From positions 5,636 through 69,635 of the forward strand of contig JBHIWX010000009.1 of assembly GCA_041987205.1 (NCBI GenBank): 64,000 bases of DNA, written 5' to 3'. The stretch is from BOKV01 sp041987205 (GTDB lineage: Bacteria; Pseudomonadota; Alphaproteobacteria; Rhizobiales; Rhizobiaceae). Below the pieces are notes generated by a model. The model had not been told where the DNA came from and did not search any database. It saw nothing but the letters and a program-made list of their open reading frames with translations. A program made the position numbers and the translations under genes. This document shows positions 1-8,548 of the stretch, piece by piece. Each line of letters opens with the position of its first letter. Positions within the stretch are counted from its first letter, which is position 1.

Positions 1-422
1 CGATCGGCATCGGCCGCCGTCTGCTGGTCGCCCTCGATCACGCTCGAAATCAGCTTCCCGTCGAGCATCTCGATCGTCCTGACCAGCAGGCTGGTCTTGC
101 CCGAGCCGGGGCTGGAAACGAGGTTCAGCGCCAGAATGCCGTGCGCGGCGAACCAGGCACGGTTTTCGGCAGCATAGGTGTTGTTCTTTGACAATATGTC
201 GGTCTCGAGCTGGATCATCCGGCTCTGGCTCATGCCCGGCACCGCCGCGCCAGCCGGCCCCGTGCCGTAATCGAGATCGCCGTGCTCGCCATGACGGTGG
301 CCATGGTCGTCGTGCCCATGGTGATGATCGTGCGCATGGTCGTGCCCGTGATCATGCGAATGGCGCTTCTCGCCCGTCTCGATCCGGACCTCGCCTTCGC
401 CGCAGCCGCAAACCGTGCACAT
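1..422 (-). CDS. hypB: HypB, nickel-insertion GTPase (partial, 3' end outside window)
   Basis: This is the N-terminal 140 residues of the hydrogenase nickel incorporation protein HypB; the rest lies beyond base 1. It begins MCTVCGCGEGEV, the N-terminal CxxCGC nickel site of the family. A histidine-rich stretch of repeated HD/HG pairs (about residues 20-45) follows, as in nickel-storing HypB proteins. The P-loop region (SSPGSGKTSLL) is near residue 107. HypB hydrolyses GTP while delivering Ni to the hydrogenase large-subunit precursor together with HypA. The ATG shares one base with the hypA stop (TGATG), so the two are translationally coupled. Confidence 0.96.
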   Translation of the reverse strand, partial: MCTVCGCGEGEVRIETGEKRHSHDHGHDHAHDHHHGHDDHGHRHGEHGDLDYGTGPAGAAVPGMSQSRMIQLETDILSKNNTYAAENRAWFAAHGILALNLVSSPGSGKTSLLVRTIEMLDGKLISSVIEGDQQTAADAD

Positions 423-763
423 CAGTTCACCTCCAGTTCCTTGATCCGCAATTCCTCGCCCGCCGTCACCTGCAATTGATGCGAGCCGCATTTCGGACAT
501 GCATCGAAGCGCTCGCGTATCGTGACCGTCTCGCCGCATGGCATGCACCATGCGCTGGCCTGCGTCTCCACGATCTCAAGCGCCGCGCTTTCGGCGAGCG
601 ACCCGCGCGTTACCACGTCGAAACCGAATTTCAGCGCCTCGATCTCGACGCCCGACAACGGCCCGATCTCCAGCCGCACGCGTTTGACCGTGTCAAAGCG
701 CTGCTCGGCGGCCTGTTCCTTCAGGATGCCTAGAATGCTCTCGCAGATCGCCATCTCGTGCAT
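422..763 (-). CDS. hypA: HypA, hydrogenase nickel metallochaperone
   Basis: 113 residues, full family length. The N-terminus MHEMAICES is the conserved nickel-binding end of HypA (Met1-His2-Glu3). The zinc site is formed by two CxxC pairs (CMPC near 73-76 and CPKC near 89-92). It partners with HypB to load Ni into the apo large subunits of the hydrogenases encoded upstream. Its start codon overlaps the hupK stop and its stop overlaps the hypB start, so it is the middle of a coupled hupK-hypA-hypB run. Confidence 0.97.
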   Translation of the reverse strand: MHEMAICESILGILKEQAAEQRFDTVKRVRLEIGPLSGVEIEALKFGFDVVTRGSLAESAALEIVETQASAWCMPCGETVTIRERFDACPKCGSHQLQVTAGEELRIKELEVN

Positions 764-1908
764 CAGGCCGCCCTCGCCAGGCCATGGATTTCATAGGCGA
801 CGCAGGGGTCGATGGCGCGCACGACCAGATGGGCCAGTTCATCACGGTCGCCATCATCCAGGGCCTCGAGGCACCGTGCCGCGACGCCTCGGCAATGGAA
901 ATTCCAGTCGGTCGGCGCGACGATCCGGTAGTCCATAACCACGCCATGCTCGACCCGTACGCCATGGATGAGCAGGCCGCGCGCAGCCTCGACCGCCGCT
1001 ACGCCCTGCGCGTCGATGACGGCCGAAATCGCCGCAGCTTGCGCCTCACCGAACAGCAGGTCGCGCATTTCGAGCGGCAGCCGCGCCAGTTCGGTCAGCC
1101 GTGCGGCATAGCGTGCCCCCAGCCCCTGCGAACCGAGGCCGGCAAGCGACGGCTCGTGCCGCCGGCGCGAATAGGGCGTCGTCTCCGGCACCGCATCGGC
1201 CTGACCGATACCTTCCCACATGACGCGCTCCAGCCAGGCTCCGACCATCTCGGCACGAACGGCGAGGTCGAGCGCGGGCAGAGACACCGTCGCCTCGCCC
1301 ATCCAGCCGCGCACAAACAGATGGCGCATGAAACGGGCCGCTTGCGTGTCGCGCGACCAGGCCCAGTTCGAAAGCCCGTCATTACCGCGCCGTGCCAGAA
1401 AGCGTTCGCCCGATTCCCCCAGCACATATTCCTCTACTAGCCCCTCAGCTTCTTCGACAATCGCGAGCGCGGTGCGCAAATCGGGCGTGGCGGACGCGCC
1501 CGGCACATAAGGATCCGCCTTGCCGAACAGTGCGGTCTTCGTCGCCGGCAACAGCGCCATCGCCTTGCGCGCCGATTCCGTGTCGGCCTTGCCGCCGGTG
1601 GTGTCGGGCCATTCAAGCGCGATGCGCAGCAGGGTCTCCCGCCAGGTTTCCAGCGCGGTCAGCACCGCGCGTGAGCGATCCGCCATGTTATTCCCCGCAA
1701 CGCCGCACGCCGACTCAAGCGCCATTGCCGAAGCGTGAGCCTGCGCATGACCGCATACCGAATGGACGCTTGCCAAGAGCCCCGACACGGCCTGCGGCGC
1801 CTTGCCAGCCAAAATGCGCGCGATCTTTATTGGCTGGCGATAGTCGACCCGCACAGGAGCGCCGCTCCCGTTTCCCAGATCGATCGTCACCTTGCCCTCG
1901 AAATTCAT
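763..1908 (-). CDS. hupK: HupK, hydrogenase large-subunit-like maturation protein
   Basis: 381 residues resembling a degenerate [NiFe] large subunit, as known for HupK. The first motif is SVCGHAQAHA (near residue 50) and the C-terminal motif is DPCVAYEIH (near 368). Each keeps one cysteine of the CxxC pairs that ligate Ni and Fe in true large subunits, so it is not expected to be catalytic. The family is thought to act as a scaffold or intermediate during assembly of the Fe(CN)2CO cofactor. It lies between hupJ and hypA, as in rhizobial hup clusters. The start codon overlaps the hupJ stop (ATGA). Confidence 0.9.
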   Translation of the reverse strand: MNFEGKVTIDLGNGSGAPVRVDYRQPIKIARILAGKAPQAVSGLLASVHSVCGHAQAHASAMALESACGVAGNNMADRSRAVLTALETWRETLLRIALEWPDTTGGKADTESARKAMALLPATKTALFGKADPYVPGASATPDLRTALAIVEEAEGLVEEYVLGESGERFLARRGNDGLSNWAWSRDTQAARFMRHLFVRGWMGEATVSLPALDLAVRAEMVGAWLERVMWEGIGQADAVPETTPYSRRRHEPSLAGLGSQGLGARYAARLTELARLPLEMRDLLFGEAQAAAISAVIDAQGVAAVEAARGLLIHGVRVEHGVVMDYRIVAPTDWNFHCRGVAARCLEALDDGDRDELAHLVVRAIDPCVAYEIHGLARAA

Positions 1909-2468
1909 GTCGCGCCTCGCATCGCCTTTTGGCGTGCCGTGACATCGCGGCCCTGGCCGGCCGTCAGGAACGCCCTGCGATTGACCTTGCCGTTGGCATT
2001 CGGTTTAGGAGGATCATCGCGCCCGGCATCGTCTTCGGCAAGCCCGTCGACGAGAGTGCCGGTGGCATCATCCTCGGCGTCCACCATCAGCTCGTCGAGG
2101 GAGGCCTCGGCCACGGCCATCGCCGTCTCCTGATCGCCGAATTCCAGCGCCGGGGAGAAGAGCGAACACATCCAGAAACCGCCGAGATCGTCCTCATGGC
2201 TGGCGATGAACTCGAAAGCGCCGGCCGGCAGAGGAAACAGCTTCTTCGTGCCCGACGCCGGGTGCGCGGTGTTGTCGTCGCGCGCGACCAGCACCGCATT
2301 GATGAACCACGGCGTGACCAGCACGCCAAGGAACCCGCCATCCCAGTTCCGAAGCCCGGTCATCCGGACCGACAATGCCGGGTTCAGGATCGGCACACCC
2401 GCCATGCGCGTCGTCAGGATGCGCTCGAAAACCGCCTCGAATTTTGTGGCAAGGAGAGTGTCGCTCAC
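1905..2468 (-). CDS. hupJ: HupJ/HybE-family hydrogenase assembly chaperone
   Basis: 187 residues starting at a GTG that overlaps the hupH stop (GTGA). The open frame extends upstream into hupH, but the family domain begins about ten residues after this GTG. The central block (GFLGVLVTPWFINAVL, then KKLFPLPAG, EDDLGGFWMCSLFSPALEF) is the HybE/HupJ domain. In the family it takes part in assembly of Tat-exported hydrogenases, probably through the small subunit. The C-terminus is polar and ends RRAFLTAGQGRDVTARQKAMRG. No separate rubredoxin gene hupI lies between hupH and hupJ, unlike in Rhizobium leguminosarum. Confidence 0.88.
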   Translation of the reverse strand: MSDTLLATKFEAVFERILTTRMAGVPILNPALSVRMTGLRNWDGGFLGVLVTPWFINAVLVARDDNTAHPASGTKKLFPLPAGAFEFIASHEDDLGGFWMCSLFSPALEFGDQETAMAVAEASLDELMVDAEDDATGTLVDGLAEDDAGRDDPPKPNANGKVNRRAFLTAGQGRDVTARQKAMRGAT

Positions 2469-3289
2469 CGGTAGGTCTCCAGGATTGCGTGCAGCCGCTC
2501 GGCGGAATCGGCGATGTCCTCTGGCGCGGCGCACGCAACCTCCGGCACGCTGCCAGTTTCGCCCATCACCTCGATCGAATTGAGGGTCATCGCGCCCTGC
2601 GCATTGTAATACTGCACCCACCAGATGTCGCGCGTCGCCGTCGCCGTGATCCGGCAATTACCGTAGCCGCGCGACAGGATGGTCAGTCCGCCACGACCCA
2701 GCACCATGTCGAGAAAGGTCAGATCCTCCTCGGTGTGCGGCAGCAGCGTCAAATTGATGACATGCGGTTTAAGGCCCACGCCATTCTTCGCGCCGCGATG
2801 GGCGAGTTGCTCGTTGATCTCGGTGACCAGCGGCGGCGCGTTGAAGACGTTGGGACCAAGTTCCTCCGGCATCACCACCGCGTCCCGCGCCCTTGCAAAG
2901 GCCGCAGCCGCGATGGCCTGAGGGAAGGCACCGATTTCGACCGTGTCGGCGACCAGCGCCCCGTTTTCATCGGTCTCGCGGATGCGCCAGACGCCGGCCA
3001 GCACTGCCTCCTGCGCCTGGTAGTGCGCGCTGGCCACGACGGAAACCTCGCCTTCGCCCAGCACATGGCTGACGAAATCGAGATTCGTCGCGTCGAGCCC
3101 GGCGAGATCGACCGTGGCGCTAGCGCCGGGGCCGTGATCGCGCAAAGCCGTGTAAATCTTCTCCAGCACCGCGATGCCCGCCTTCAGTCTGCCCGCGCCT
3201 TCGCGTTCCGTCAGGTTGGGCGACGCAAACATCGTCACGCCGACTTCGTCACTCAACTGGATGCCGGGACCGAATCCGGGATGGCTCAT
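2465..3289 (-). CDS. hupH: HupH/HyaF-family hydrogenase expression/formation protein
   Basis: 274 residues matching the HupH/HyaF family in length and in conserved segments. These are an N-terminal GPGIQ near residue 7, the centre LPHTEEDLTFLDMVLGRGG near 186-204, and ILSRGYGNCRITAT followed by WWVQYYNAQGAMTLNSIEV. The last block (GYGNCRI...WVQ.FN) is the family signature. The family assists maturation of the Fe-S small subunit of uptake hydrogenases. It heads the hupH-hupJ-hupK-hypA-hypB run, in which all neighbours overlap. About 120 bp separate it from the protease gene upstream. Confidence 0.92.
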   Translation of the reverse strand: MSHPGFGPGIQLSDEVGVTMFASPNLTEREGAGRLKAGIAVLEKIYTALRDHGPGASATVDLAGLDATNLDFVSHVLGEGEVSVVASAHYQAQEAVLAGVWRIRETDENGALVADTVEIGAFPQAIAAAAFARARDAVVMPEELGPNVFNAPPLVTEINEQLAHRGAKNGVGLKPHVINLTLLPHTEEDLTFLDMVLGRGGLTILSRGYGNCRITATATRDIWWVQYYNAQGAMTLNSIEVMGETGSVPEVACAAPEDIADSAERLHAILETYR

Positions 3290-3409
3290 GCGCTTTCACC
3301 CTCGATGCAGGCGTTCGTGCGCCGACGGCCCGATTGGCCGTCCACCCGATCATATTCGCCGAAAAAGCCATGCCAAACCACGATCTGGATCAAATCGCGT
3401 GCGTGTTGA

Positions 3410-3868
3410 TCAGCGCCCGCTCGCCAGCTTTTCGATCAGCCTTTCCGCTGCTTCACGGACGGGACCGGACAGTTCCGTCCCCGCTCCGAACTCGCCGCCC
3501 TCGATACCGTGCACGACGAGCCTTTTCGGCAGCGAACCCAGCGCCCGCGCCGTCTCGACGGCCTCGGCCAGGCCAAAGCGATGCGTCGAATAGTGAAACA
3601 GTTCGGCCGGCAGTTTCTCGGCCACCGCGTCGAAGCTGACGATCGTGCCGGGTGCCGCGCCACTATGCGTCGCATCGACCAGCACCAGCGCCTCATGCGC
3701 CTCAAACAGATCCATCAGCCCGGTGCCGTCGCCGGCATGGACCTGCGCGGCATACCCTCGCGCGGCGAGTGCCTCGGCGACGAACGGCCCGACACCGTCA
3801 TCGGATCGAAACGCATTGCCGATGCCAACGAACAGCGGTCCTTCCGACGGAGGCTCAATCGCGCTCAA
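3410..3868 (-). CDS. Hydrogenase maturation protease for the group 3b enzyme
   Basis: 152 residues of the HyaD/HycI/HoxW endopeptidase family. The N-terminal GIGNAFRSDDGVG is the metal-binding loop, and LVLVDATHSG (near 60) and YSTHRFGL (near 93) supply further conserved Asp and His residues. These proteases bind Ni in the precursor and cut off the C-terminal tail of the large subunit. The gene overlaps the end of hydA by 14 bp, so hydA is the obvious client. The membrane hydrogenase has its own protease gene, hupD. Confidence 0.92.
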   Translation of the reverse strand: MSAIEPPSEGPLFVGIGNAFRSDDGVGPFVAEALAARGYAAQVHAGDGTGLMDLFEAHEALVLVDATHSGAAPGTIVSFDAVAEKLPAELFHYSTHRFGLAEAVETARALGSLPKRLVVHGIEGGEFGAGTELSGPVREAAERLIEKLASGR

Positions 3869-5144
3869 CGGTCAGCTTCAGGAAATGCGTCGCACAGGAA
3901 ATGCAGGGATCGTAATTGCGGATCGTCTGCTCGCAACGCCATTGCAGATCGGCATCCGCCATGTCGATATTGGCCGCGACGACGCGGGTCAGGTCGGCCT
4001 CGATCTGCGGCTGGTTCTGCGAGGTCGGCGGCACGATCTGCGCATGCGTGATGCGGCCTTCATCGTCCAGCGAATACGTATGATAGCAGATGCCGCGCGG
4101 CGCCTCGGTGCAGCCATGTCCGGTTCCGGCCTTTGGCGGCGTCTCGATAAAAGACGGCTTCGGCTCGACGTAAGCGCGGACGATCCGGGCGGCTTCCTCC
4201 AGCGCGTATTGCGTCTCGACCATGCGCACCAGGATCGACTTGTACTGGTTGGTCACGACGCGCCCGATACCGCACATCTCGGCGGTCTCCTTCGCGCCGT
4301 CCGAAAGCTGGTCGTAATTGTTGGCGTAGCGCGCCAGCGGCCCGACGAGATAGGGCGACCCGTCCTTCATGCGCCCATGCAGCGCGTTGGAACGGTCGAC
4401 ATGCTCCTCGTAGAAATGATCGTTGAAGGCTTCGACCGGAATGTCGAGCCCGCGATTGGATACGAGCCGTCCCTCGCAGATTGCATAAAGGTCCGAGTCC
4501 TTCAGCGACACGAAGGTATAGTCGTGCTCGTCGTCGGGGAAACGGAAATCGGCAAAGGCCAGCGCCACCTCGCGCGCGGCCTGAATGCCCCATTCCAGTT
4601 CCGGCAGCAGCGCCTTCACCTTCGCCTTGTCGGGCGCCGAGTAGAACCCGCCGACGCGCGTGTTGACCGGATGAACCGAGCGCCCGCCGACGACTTCCAT
4701 CAGCGAGTTGCCGATCTTCTTCAGCCTGAGCGCTGTCTTGACCAGATCCGGGTTGACCTCGGCGATCTTGATCGCGTCGTGCAGACCGAGGAAATCCGGC
4801 GCGTGCAGCATGGCCGCGTGCAGCACATGGCTCTGGATCCACTCGCCGCAATAGATCAGCCGCCGGAGTTCGTGGATCCCGGGCGCCACCGATACGCCGA
4901 GCGCCTGCTCCATCGCCTGGCTGGCGCCCATGATGTAGGCGATCGGGCAGATGCCGCAGATCCGCGACGTGATGTCGGGCGCCTCGTGCCCGTCGCGGCC
5001 CTGCAGGAACGCCTCGAAAAAGCGCGGCGGCTCGAAGATGCGGAATTCGACCTTCTCGATCGTGTCGCCCTTCAGCTTCACATAAAGCGCACCCTCGCCT
5101 TCCACGCGGGCCAGCGCATCGACCTGGAGCACGCGTTCACCCAT
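3855..5144 (-). CDS. hydA: Group 3b [NiFe]-hydrogenase large (alpha) subunit
   Basis: 429 residues carrying the Ni-Fe active site. Motif L1 is RICGICP (Cys63, Cys66) and motif L2 is DPCISCATH (Cys414, Cys417), followed by a nine-residue tail FLKLTVERD that the neighbouring protease should remove after His420. The short length and the beta-gamma-delta-alpha gene order are those of cytosolic NAD(P)-linked bifunctional or sulfhydrogenases. The frame is open 49 codons further upstream, but MGERVLQVDALARVEGEG matches the family start. Expected reaction: reversible H2 oxidation coupled to NADP(H), possibly with sulfur reductase activity. The ATG overlaps the hydD end. Confidence 0.95.
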   Translation of the reverse strand: MGERVLQVDALARVEGEGALYVKLKGDTIEKVEFRIFEPPRFFEAFLQGRDGHEAPDITSRICGICPIAYIMGASQAMEQALGVSVAPGIHELRRLIYCGEWIQSHVLHAAMLHAPDFLGLHDAIKIAEVNPDLVKTALRLKKIGNSLMEVVGGRSVHPVNTRVGGFYSAPDKAKVKALLPELEWGIQAAREVALAFADFRFPDDEHDYTFVSLKDSDLYAICEGRLVSNRGLDIPVEAFNDHFYEEHVDRSNALHGRMKDGSPYLVGPLARYANNYDQLSDGAKETAEMCGIGRVVTNQYKSILVRMVETQYALEEAARIVRAYVEPKPSFIETPPKAGTGHGCTEAPRGICYHTYSLDDEGRITHAQIVPPTSQNQPQIEADLTRVVAANIDMADADLQWRCEQTIRNYDPCISCATHFLKLTVERD

Positions 5145-5904
5145 GCGACTTGCTTTCCTCTGCGAAGGCCGGCGCGCCGGCATTGAAGGAGCGGTAGAAA
5201 TCGCGAACCTCCTTCGGCGCCATGCCGAGTTCGGAAAGATGTGCCGAAAGCGCCGGCGGGTTCGGGTTCTCCTTCGGCCCGAAACAGCCATAACAGCCGC
5301 GCCCGTACGACGGGCAGAGATTGCCGCAGCCGGCCTGCGTCACCGGGCCGAGACAGGGCGTGCCCTGCGCGACCATCACGCAGACCGAGCCGGAAAGCTT
5401 GCACTCGACGCATTGCGAGACCTTCGGCACGCGCGGCACGCGGCCGACCAGCGTCGCGGTGATCAGTTCGATGAGCTGTTGCTTGGAGACCGGGCAGCCG
5501 CGCAGCTCGAAATCGACCGTCACATGGTCGGCGATCGCCGTGGAGCGCTCCAGTGTCGAGATGTATTCGGGATGGGCGTAGACCGTGCTGGTGAACGCGT
5601 TGACGTCTGCGAAATTCCTGAGTGCCTGGATGCCGCCCGATGTCGCGCAGGCCCCGATGGTGATCAGCACCTTGGAATTGGCGCGGATTTCCTGGATGCG
5701 TTCCCGGTCGTGCGGCGTGGTGATCGAGCCCTCCACCAGCGAGATGTCGTAGGGCCCGCCCTTGATCTCGCTCGTCGCCTCGAGGAAATGCGCGATGTCG
5801 ATCCGGCCCGCAATGTCGAGCAGTTCGTCCTCGCAATCGAGCAGGGTGAGCTGGCAACCGTCGCAGGAGGAGAACTTCCAGACGGCAAGCTTCGGCTTTG
5901 ACAC
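5137..5904 (-). CDS. hydD: Group 3b [NiFe]-hydrogenase small (delta) subunit
   Basis: 255 residues with no signal peptide, so cytosolic. The N-terminal WKFSSCDGCQL (Cys14, Cys17), IGACATSGG (near 83-91), RGCPVSK, and C-terminal CLGPVTQAGCGNLCPSYGRGCYGCFGP provide the cysteines for the [4Fe-4S] electron wire. It passes electrons from the active site of HydA to the flavin and Fe-S subunits HydG and HydB. It overlaps hydA by 8 bp and follows hydG by 1 bp. Confidence 0.95.
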   Translation of the reverse strand: MSKPKLAVWKFSSCDGCQLTLLDCEDELLDIAGRIDIAHFLEATSEIKGGPYDISLVEGSITTPHDRERIQEIRANSKVLITIGACATSGGIQALRNFADVNAFTSTVYAHPEYISTLERSTAIADHVTVDFELRGCPVSKQQLIELITATLVGRVPRVPKVSQCVECKLSGSVCVMVAQGTPCLGPVTQAGCGNLCPSYGRGCYGCFGPKENPNPPALSAHLSELGMAPKEVRDFYRSFNAGAPAFAEESKSHG

Positions 5905-5905
5905 G

Positions 5906-6772
5906 TCAGAGCTCCTTCAGGTTGATCCGCTTCGATACCTGGTCGTGACGAAACACCGGTCCGTCACGGCAGATGAAATCGCCACCGAACTGGCAATGGC
6001 CGCAAAAGCCGATGGCGCATTTCATGTTGCGCTCCATCGAGATCCATATCTTCTCTTCCGGCACACCGGCCGCCATCAAGCTCATCACCGAAAACCGCAT
6101 CATGATCTCCGGCCCGCACACGAAGGCGGAAATTTGCGACCCGTCATTGCCGGCGAGCGCGTGTTCCAGCGGTACCGTCACCACACCGACCTGCCCGGTC
6201 CATCCGGGCGCGGCATGGTCGACCGTTACCTCGACCTCGGTGTCGAAGCGCGATTTCCAGTCCCGCACCTCCTCGGCGAACAGCAAATCGTCCGGCGAGC
6301 GCGAACCGTAGATCAGCGTCAGGCCGGCATAGCGGTCGCGATGATTGAGCACATGATAGATCGCCGGGCGCAGCGGCGCGAGGCCGAGCCCTCCGGCGAC
6401 GAAGACGATGTGCCGGCCGGTCTCCTGCGCGATCGGCCAGGCCGTGCCGAAGGGGCCGCGCACACCGATCGTGTCGCCATCCGATACGCCGGCGAGCGCA
6501 CCGGAAACCGCACCGACATTACGGATCGTGTGGACGAGCTTGCCGCTGTCCTCGGCATCGCCCGAGATCGATATCGCCACCTCGCCCACGCCGAAGGCAT
6601 AGAGCATGTTGAACTGACCCGGTGCGAAAGCCATGGCCTCGCCGTCGAGCGGTTCCAGTTCCATGGTCGCCACGTCCGAAAGTTCCCGCCATGCCCGCTT
6701 CACGCGGTAGCGGCGCGGCACCATTGGATCGATTCCGGAAGGATCGGTCTGGACGGGAGCGTTCAACGCCAT
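5906..6772 (-). CDS. hydG: Group 3b hydrogenase FAD/NAD(P)-binding (gamma) subunit
   Basis: 288 residues of the ferredoxin-NADP reductase superfamily. An FAD domain contains GQFNMLYAFGVGE (near 59-70). The NAD(P) domain has VFVAGGLGLAPLRPAI (near 132) and YGSRSPDDLLF. A C-terminal cysteine cluster, ERNMKCAIGFCGHCQFGG...C, binds a [2Fe-2S] centre. It exchanges electrons between the Fe-S chain and NAD(P)H. The frame is open 45 codons upstream, but the ATG at 6772 overlaps the preceding stop (TGATG) and matches the domain start. Confidence 0.94.
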   Translation of the reverse strand: MALNAPVQTDPSGIDPMVPRRYRVKRAWRELSDVATMELEPLDGEAMAFAPGQFNMLYAFGVGEVAISISGDAEDSGKLVHTIRNVGAVSGALAGVSDGDTIGVRGPFGTAWPIAQETGRHIVFVAGGLGLAPLRPAIYHVLNHRDRYAGLTLIYGSRSPDDLLFAEEVRDWKSRFDTEVEVTVDHAAPGWTGQVGVVTVPLEHALAGNDGSQISAFVCGPEIMMRFSVMSLMAAGVPEEKIWISMERNMKCAIGFCGHCQFGGDFICRDGPVFRHDQVSKRINLKEL

Positions 6773-7242
6773 CAGCCTTTCTTCGTGCCGTAGACGTCGA
6801 GCAATTGCAGGCGCAGCGCCCGGAAGCGCGTCGCCATGTGCGGCACCAGATACTGGAACATGCGATAGCCCAGCACCGGATTGGTCTCCGCCTTGCCGCG
6901 CATGCACACCGCGTCGAGGCTGATGGCGCGAACGTCGTTCAGCGCGCGCGTGTCCGACATGTGCTTGTAGGGCGCCACCATCCAGGACCAGCCCAGCACC
7001 TCGCCGGCCCGCACCGTCTCGACGATCAGCGGCTCGTGCTGCGGCGCGGAGATCTCGACCGCCACGTCGCCCTCGCGGATCAGATAGGCCTTGTCGGCAT
7101 CCGCGCCCTCCGAATAGATCGTCTGTCCGGCGCGGAAGTGCTCATTGCGCGCGCAGCCAGCCAGCAGGTCGAGCGTCTCCTCGTCGAAATCCCTGAACAC
7201 CGGATGCGCGGCCAGGATTTCCCCGACACTGTGGATCTCCAT
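6772..7242 (-). CDS. Stand-alone cyclic-nucleotide-binding domain protein in the hydrogenase operon
   Basis: 156 residues that are almost entirely a cNMP-binding (Crp/Fnr effector-type) beta-barrel. The core is HPVFRDFDEETLDLLAG, then FRAGQTIYSEGADADKAYLIREGDVAVEI, then VRAGEVLGWSWMVAPYKH and DVRAISLDAVCM. No helix-turn-helix domain follows, and the protein ends YGTKKG, so it is not a DNA-binding regulator. It sits between hydB and hydG with tight spacing on both sides, so it may be a small-molecule-sensing or regulatory subunit of the group 3b enzyme. That role is inferred from position only. Confidence 0.85.
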   Translation of the reverse strand: MEIHSVGEILAAHPVFRDFDEETLDLLAGCARNEHFRAGQTIYSEGADADKAYLIREGDVAVEISAPQHEPLIVETVRAGEVLGWSWMVAPYKHMSDTRALNDVRAISLDAVCMRGKAETNPVLGYRMFQYLVPHMATRFRALRLQLLDVYGTKKG

Positions 7243-7247
7243 GGCAA

Positions 7248-8381
7248 TCAGCCCTCCTGTGCCCCGGAAAATGTGATGGGTGCGGCGGTGATCGCCGCCG
7301 CTTCGGCCGTAATGTCGATGCCGACGGGACACCAGGCGATGCAGCGCCCGCAGCCCACGCAGCCGAACGTGTCGAACTGGTCGTGCCAGCTCGACAGCTT
7401 GTGCGTCATCCACTGGCGGTAGCGCGATTTGGTCGAACGCCGCACCGCGCCGCCATGGATGTAGGAAAAGTCGAGGCTGAAGCACGAATCCCAGACCCGC
7501 CAACGCTCGGCGTGGTCGCCGGAAAGGTCGTTAACCTCTTCCACGTCGGAGCAGAAGCAGGTCGGACACGCCATCGTGCAATTGGCGCAGGACAGGCACC
7601 GTTCAGCCACCTCCGCCCAGCGCGGATGTTCGAGATTGTCGCGCAGCGTTTCGGCAATGCCCGCCGGCATGGCGCGCGTCTGCATCGCGGCAGCCTTCGC
7701 GGAAACGTCCCTCGCCGCCTCGGTCTCCGACGCGTCGGCCTCACGCGGATCGATGGTGTCGAGGATCGCGCCACCGGCCGCCGACCCGCATGCGACGTGG
7801 AACCCGCCCTCGTCCAGCTCGGTCAGCGCTATATCGAAACCGCTTTCCGCACGCGGCCCCGTGTTCATCGAGGCGCAGAAACAGGTCGCCGCCGAGCGCG
7901 CGCACTGCACCGCGACGACGAGCATGTCGGCGCGGCGGTTGGTGTAGCCCTTGTCGGCGAACTCGCCATTGTCGAAGACGCGATCCTGGATTTCGATCGC
8001 CGCGATTTCGCAGGCACGCGCGCCGAAGATCGCCGTCTTCGGCCAGTCCTCGACATGCGGCTGGACGGAAAAGCCATCCTCCGTGCGCTCGGCCGACCAC
8101 AATTTCTGGCGCGAGGGAAACAGGAATTTCTTCCAGTTCTGCGGACCGACGACCGTGTCGAACCAGCGGTCTGGATCGCCTTCCTTCAGGCGGTAGCGTC
8201 CACCCTCCTGCTCGTCGGTCAGGCCCTTCGGCAGATCGGTGACGCTTTCAATTTCGTCGTAGACGACGGCGCCTTGGCCAAGCTTCGGTCCGACCACCCG
8301 CCAGCCCTGCGACCTTAGCGCATCGATGAGCGGCGCCGGATCGTCGAGAAAGAAGCTGGATCCGGGGCTTGCTGGCATCAA
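7248..8381 (-). CDS. hydB: Group 3b hydrogenase Fe-S (beta) subunit, 4Fe-4S dicluster protein
   Basis: 377 residues of the HydB/HyhB beta subunit family. A large N-terminal domain holds PFGARACEIAA-like and CFCASMNTGP segments. The C-terminal half has two [4Fe-4S] motifs: CLSCANCTMACPTC near 264-277 and CVGCGRCIAWCPVG near 342-355. The family mediates electron transfer and is credited with sulfur or polysulfide reductase activity in archaeal enzymes. It is the first gene of the group 3b operon, and a perfect FNR/FixK-type box lies about 120 bp upstream of its start. Confidence 0.94.
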   Translation of the reverse strand: MMPASPGSSFFLDDPAPLIDALRSQGWRVVGPKLGQGAVVYDEIESVTDLPKGLTDEQEGGRYRLKEGDPDRWFDTVVGPQNWKKFLFPSRQKLWSAERTEDGFSVQPHVEDWPKTAIFGARACEIAAIEIQDRVFDNGEFADKGYTNRRADMLVVAVQCARSAATCFCASMNTGPRAESGFDIALTELDEGGFHVACGSAAGGAILDTIDPREADASETEAARDVSAKAAAMQTRAMPAGIAETLRDNLEHPRWAEVAERCLSCANCTMACPTCFCSDVEEVNDLSGDHAERWRVWDSCFSLDFSYIHGGAVRRSTKSRYRQWMTHKLSSWHDQFDTFGCVGCGRCIAWCPVGIDITAEAAAITAAPITFSGAQEG

Positions 8382-8498
8382 ACACTGGCTCGCTGCGGAC
8401 AGAAAAGGGAAAGCAATACGGCATTCAGTTCACACCGATATCGCCACGGCTTCAACCATTGCGCCGTCAAATTATTACGAAGGTCGAAAATAGTCTCC

Positions 8499-8512
8499 TT
8501 GACTTGCGTCAA
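8499..8512 (-). promoter_or_regulatory. FNR/FixK-type binding site upstream of hydB
   Basis: TTGACTTGCGTCAA fits the Fnr/FixK consensus TTGA-N6-TCAA with no mismatch. Its centre is about 125 bp upstream of the hydB ATG, in the 167-bp gap between hypC and hydB. This is where an oxygen-responsive activator of the Crp/Fnr family would act on the group 3b operon. The site is symmetric, but no gene reads rightward from it. Confidence 0.75.
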
Positions 8513-8548
8513 TGATCGGAAGGTTTGCCGATATTCGCGGCAGTGAAG

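Noticed and set aside
2469..2657. In-frame extension of hupJ that might encode a fused rubredoxin (HupI)
   Set aside because: The extension is the shadow of the hupH 3' end and shows no CxxC pairs of a rubredoxin.
3645..5186. A 513-codon plus-strand open frame antisense to hydA
   Set aside because: Shadow of hydA, which has intact L1 and L2 motifs; there is no ribosome site or family pattern for the antisense frame.
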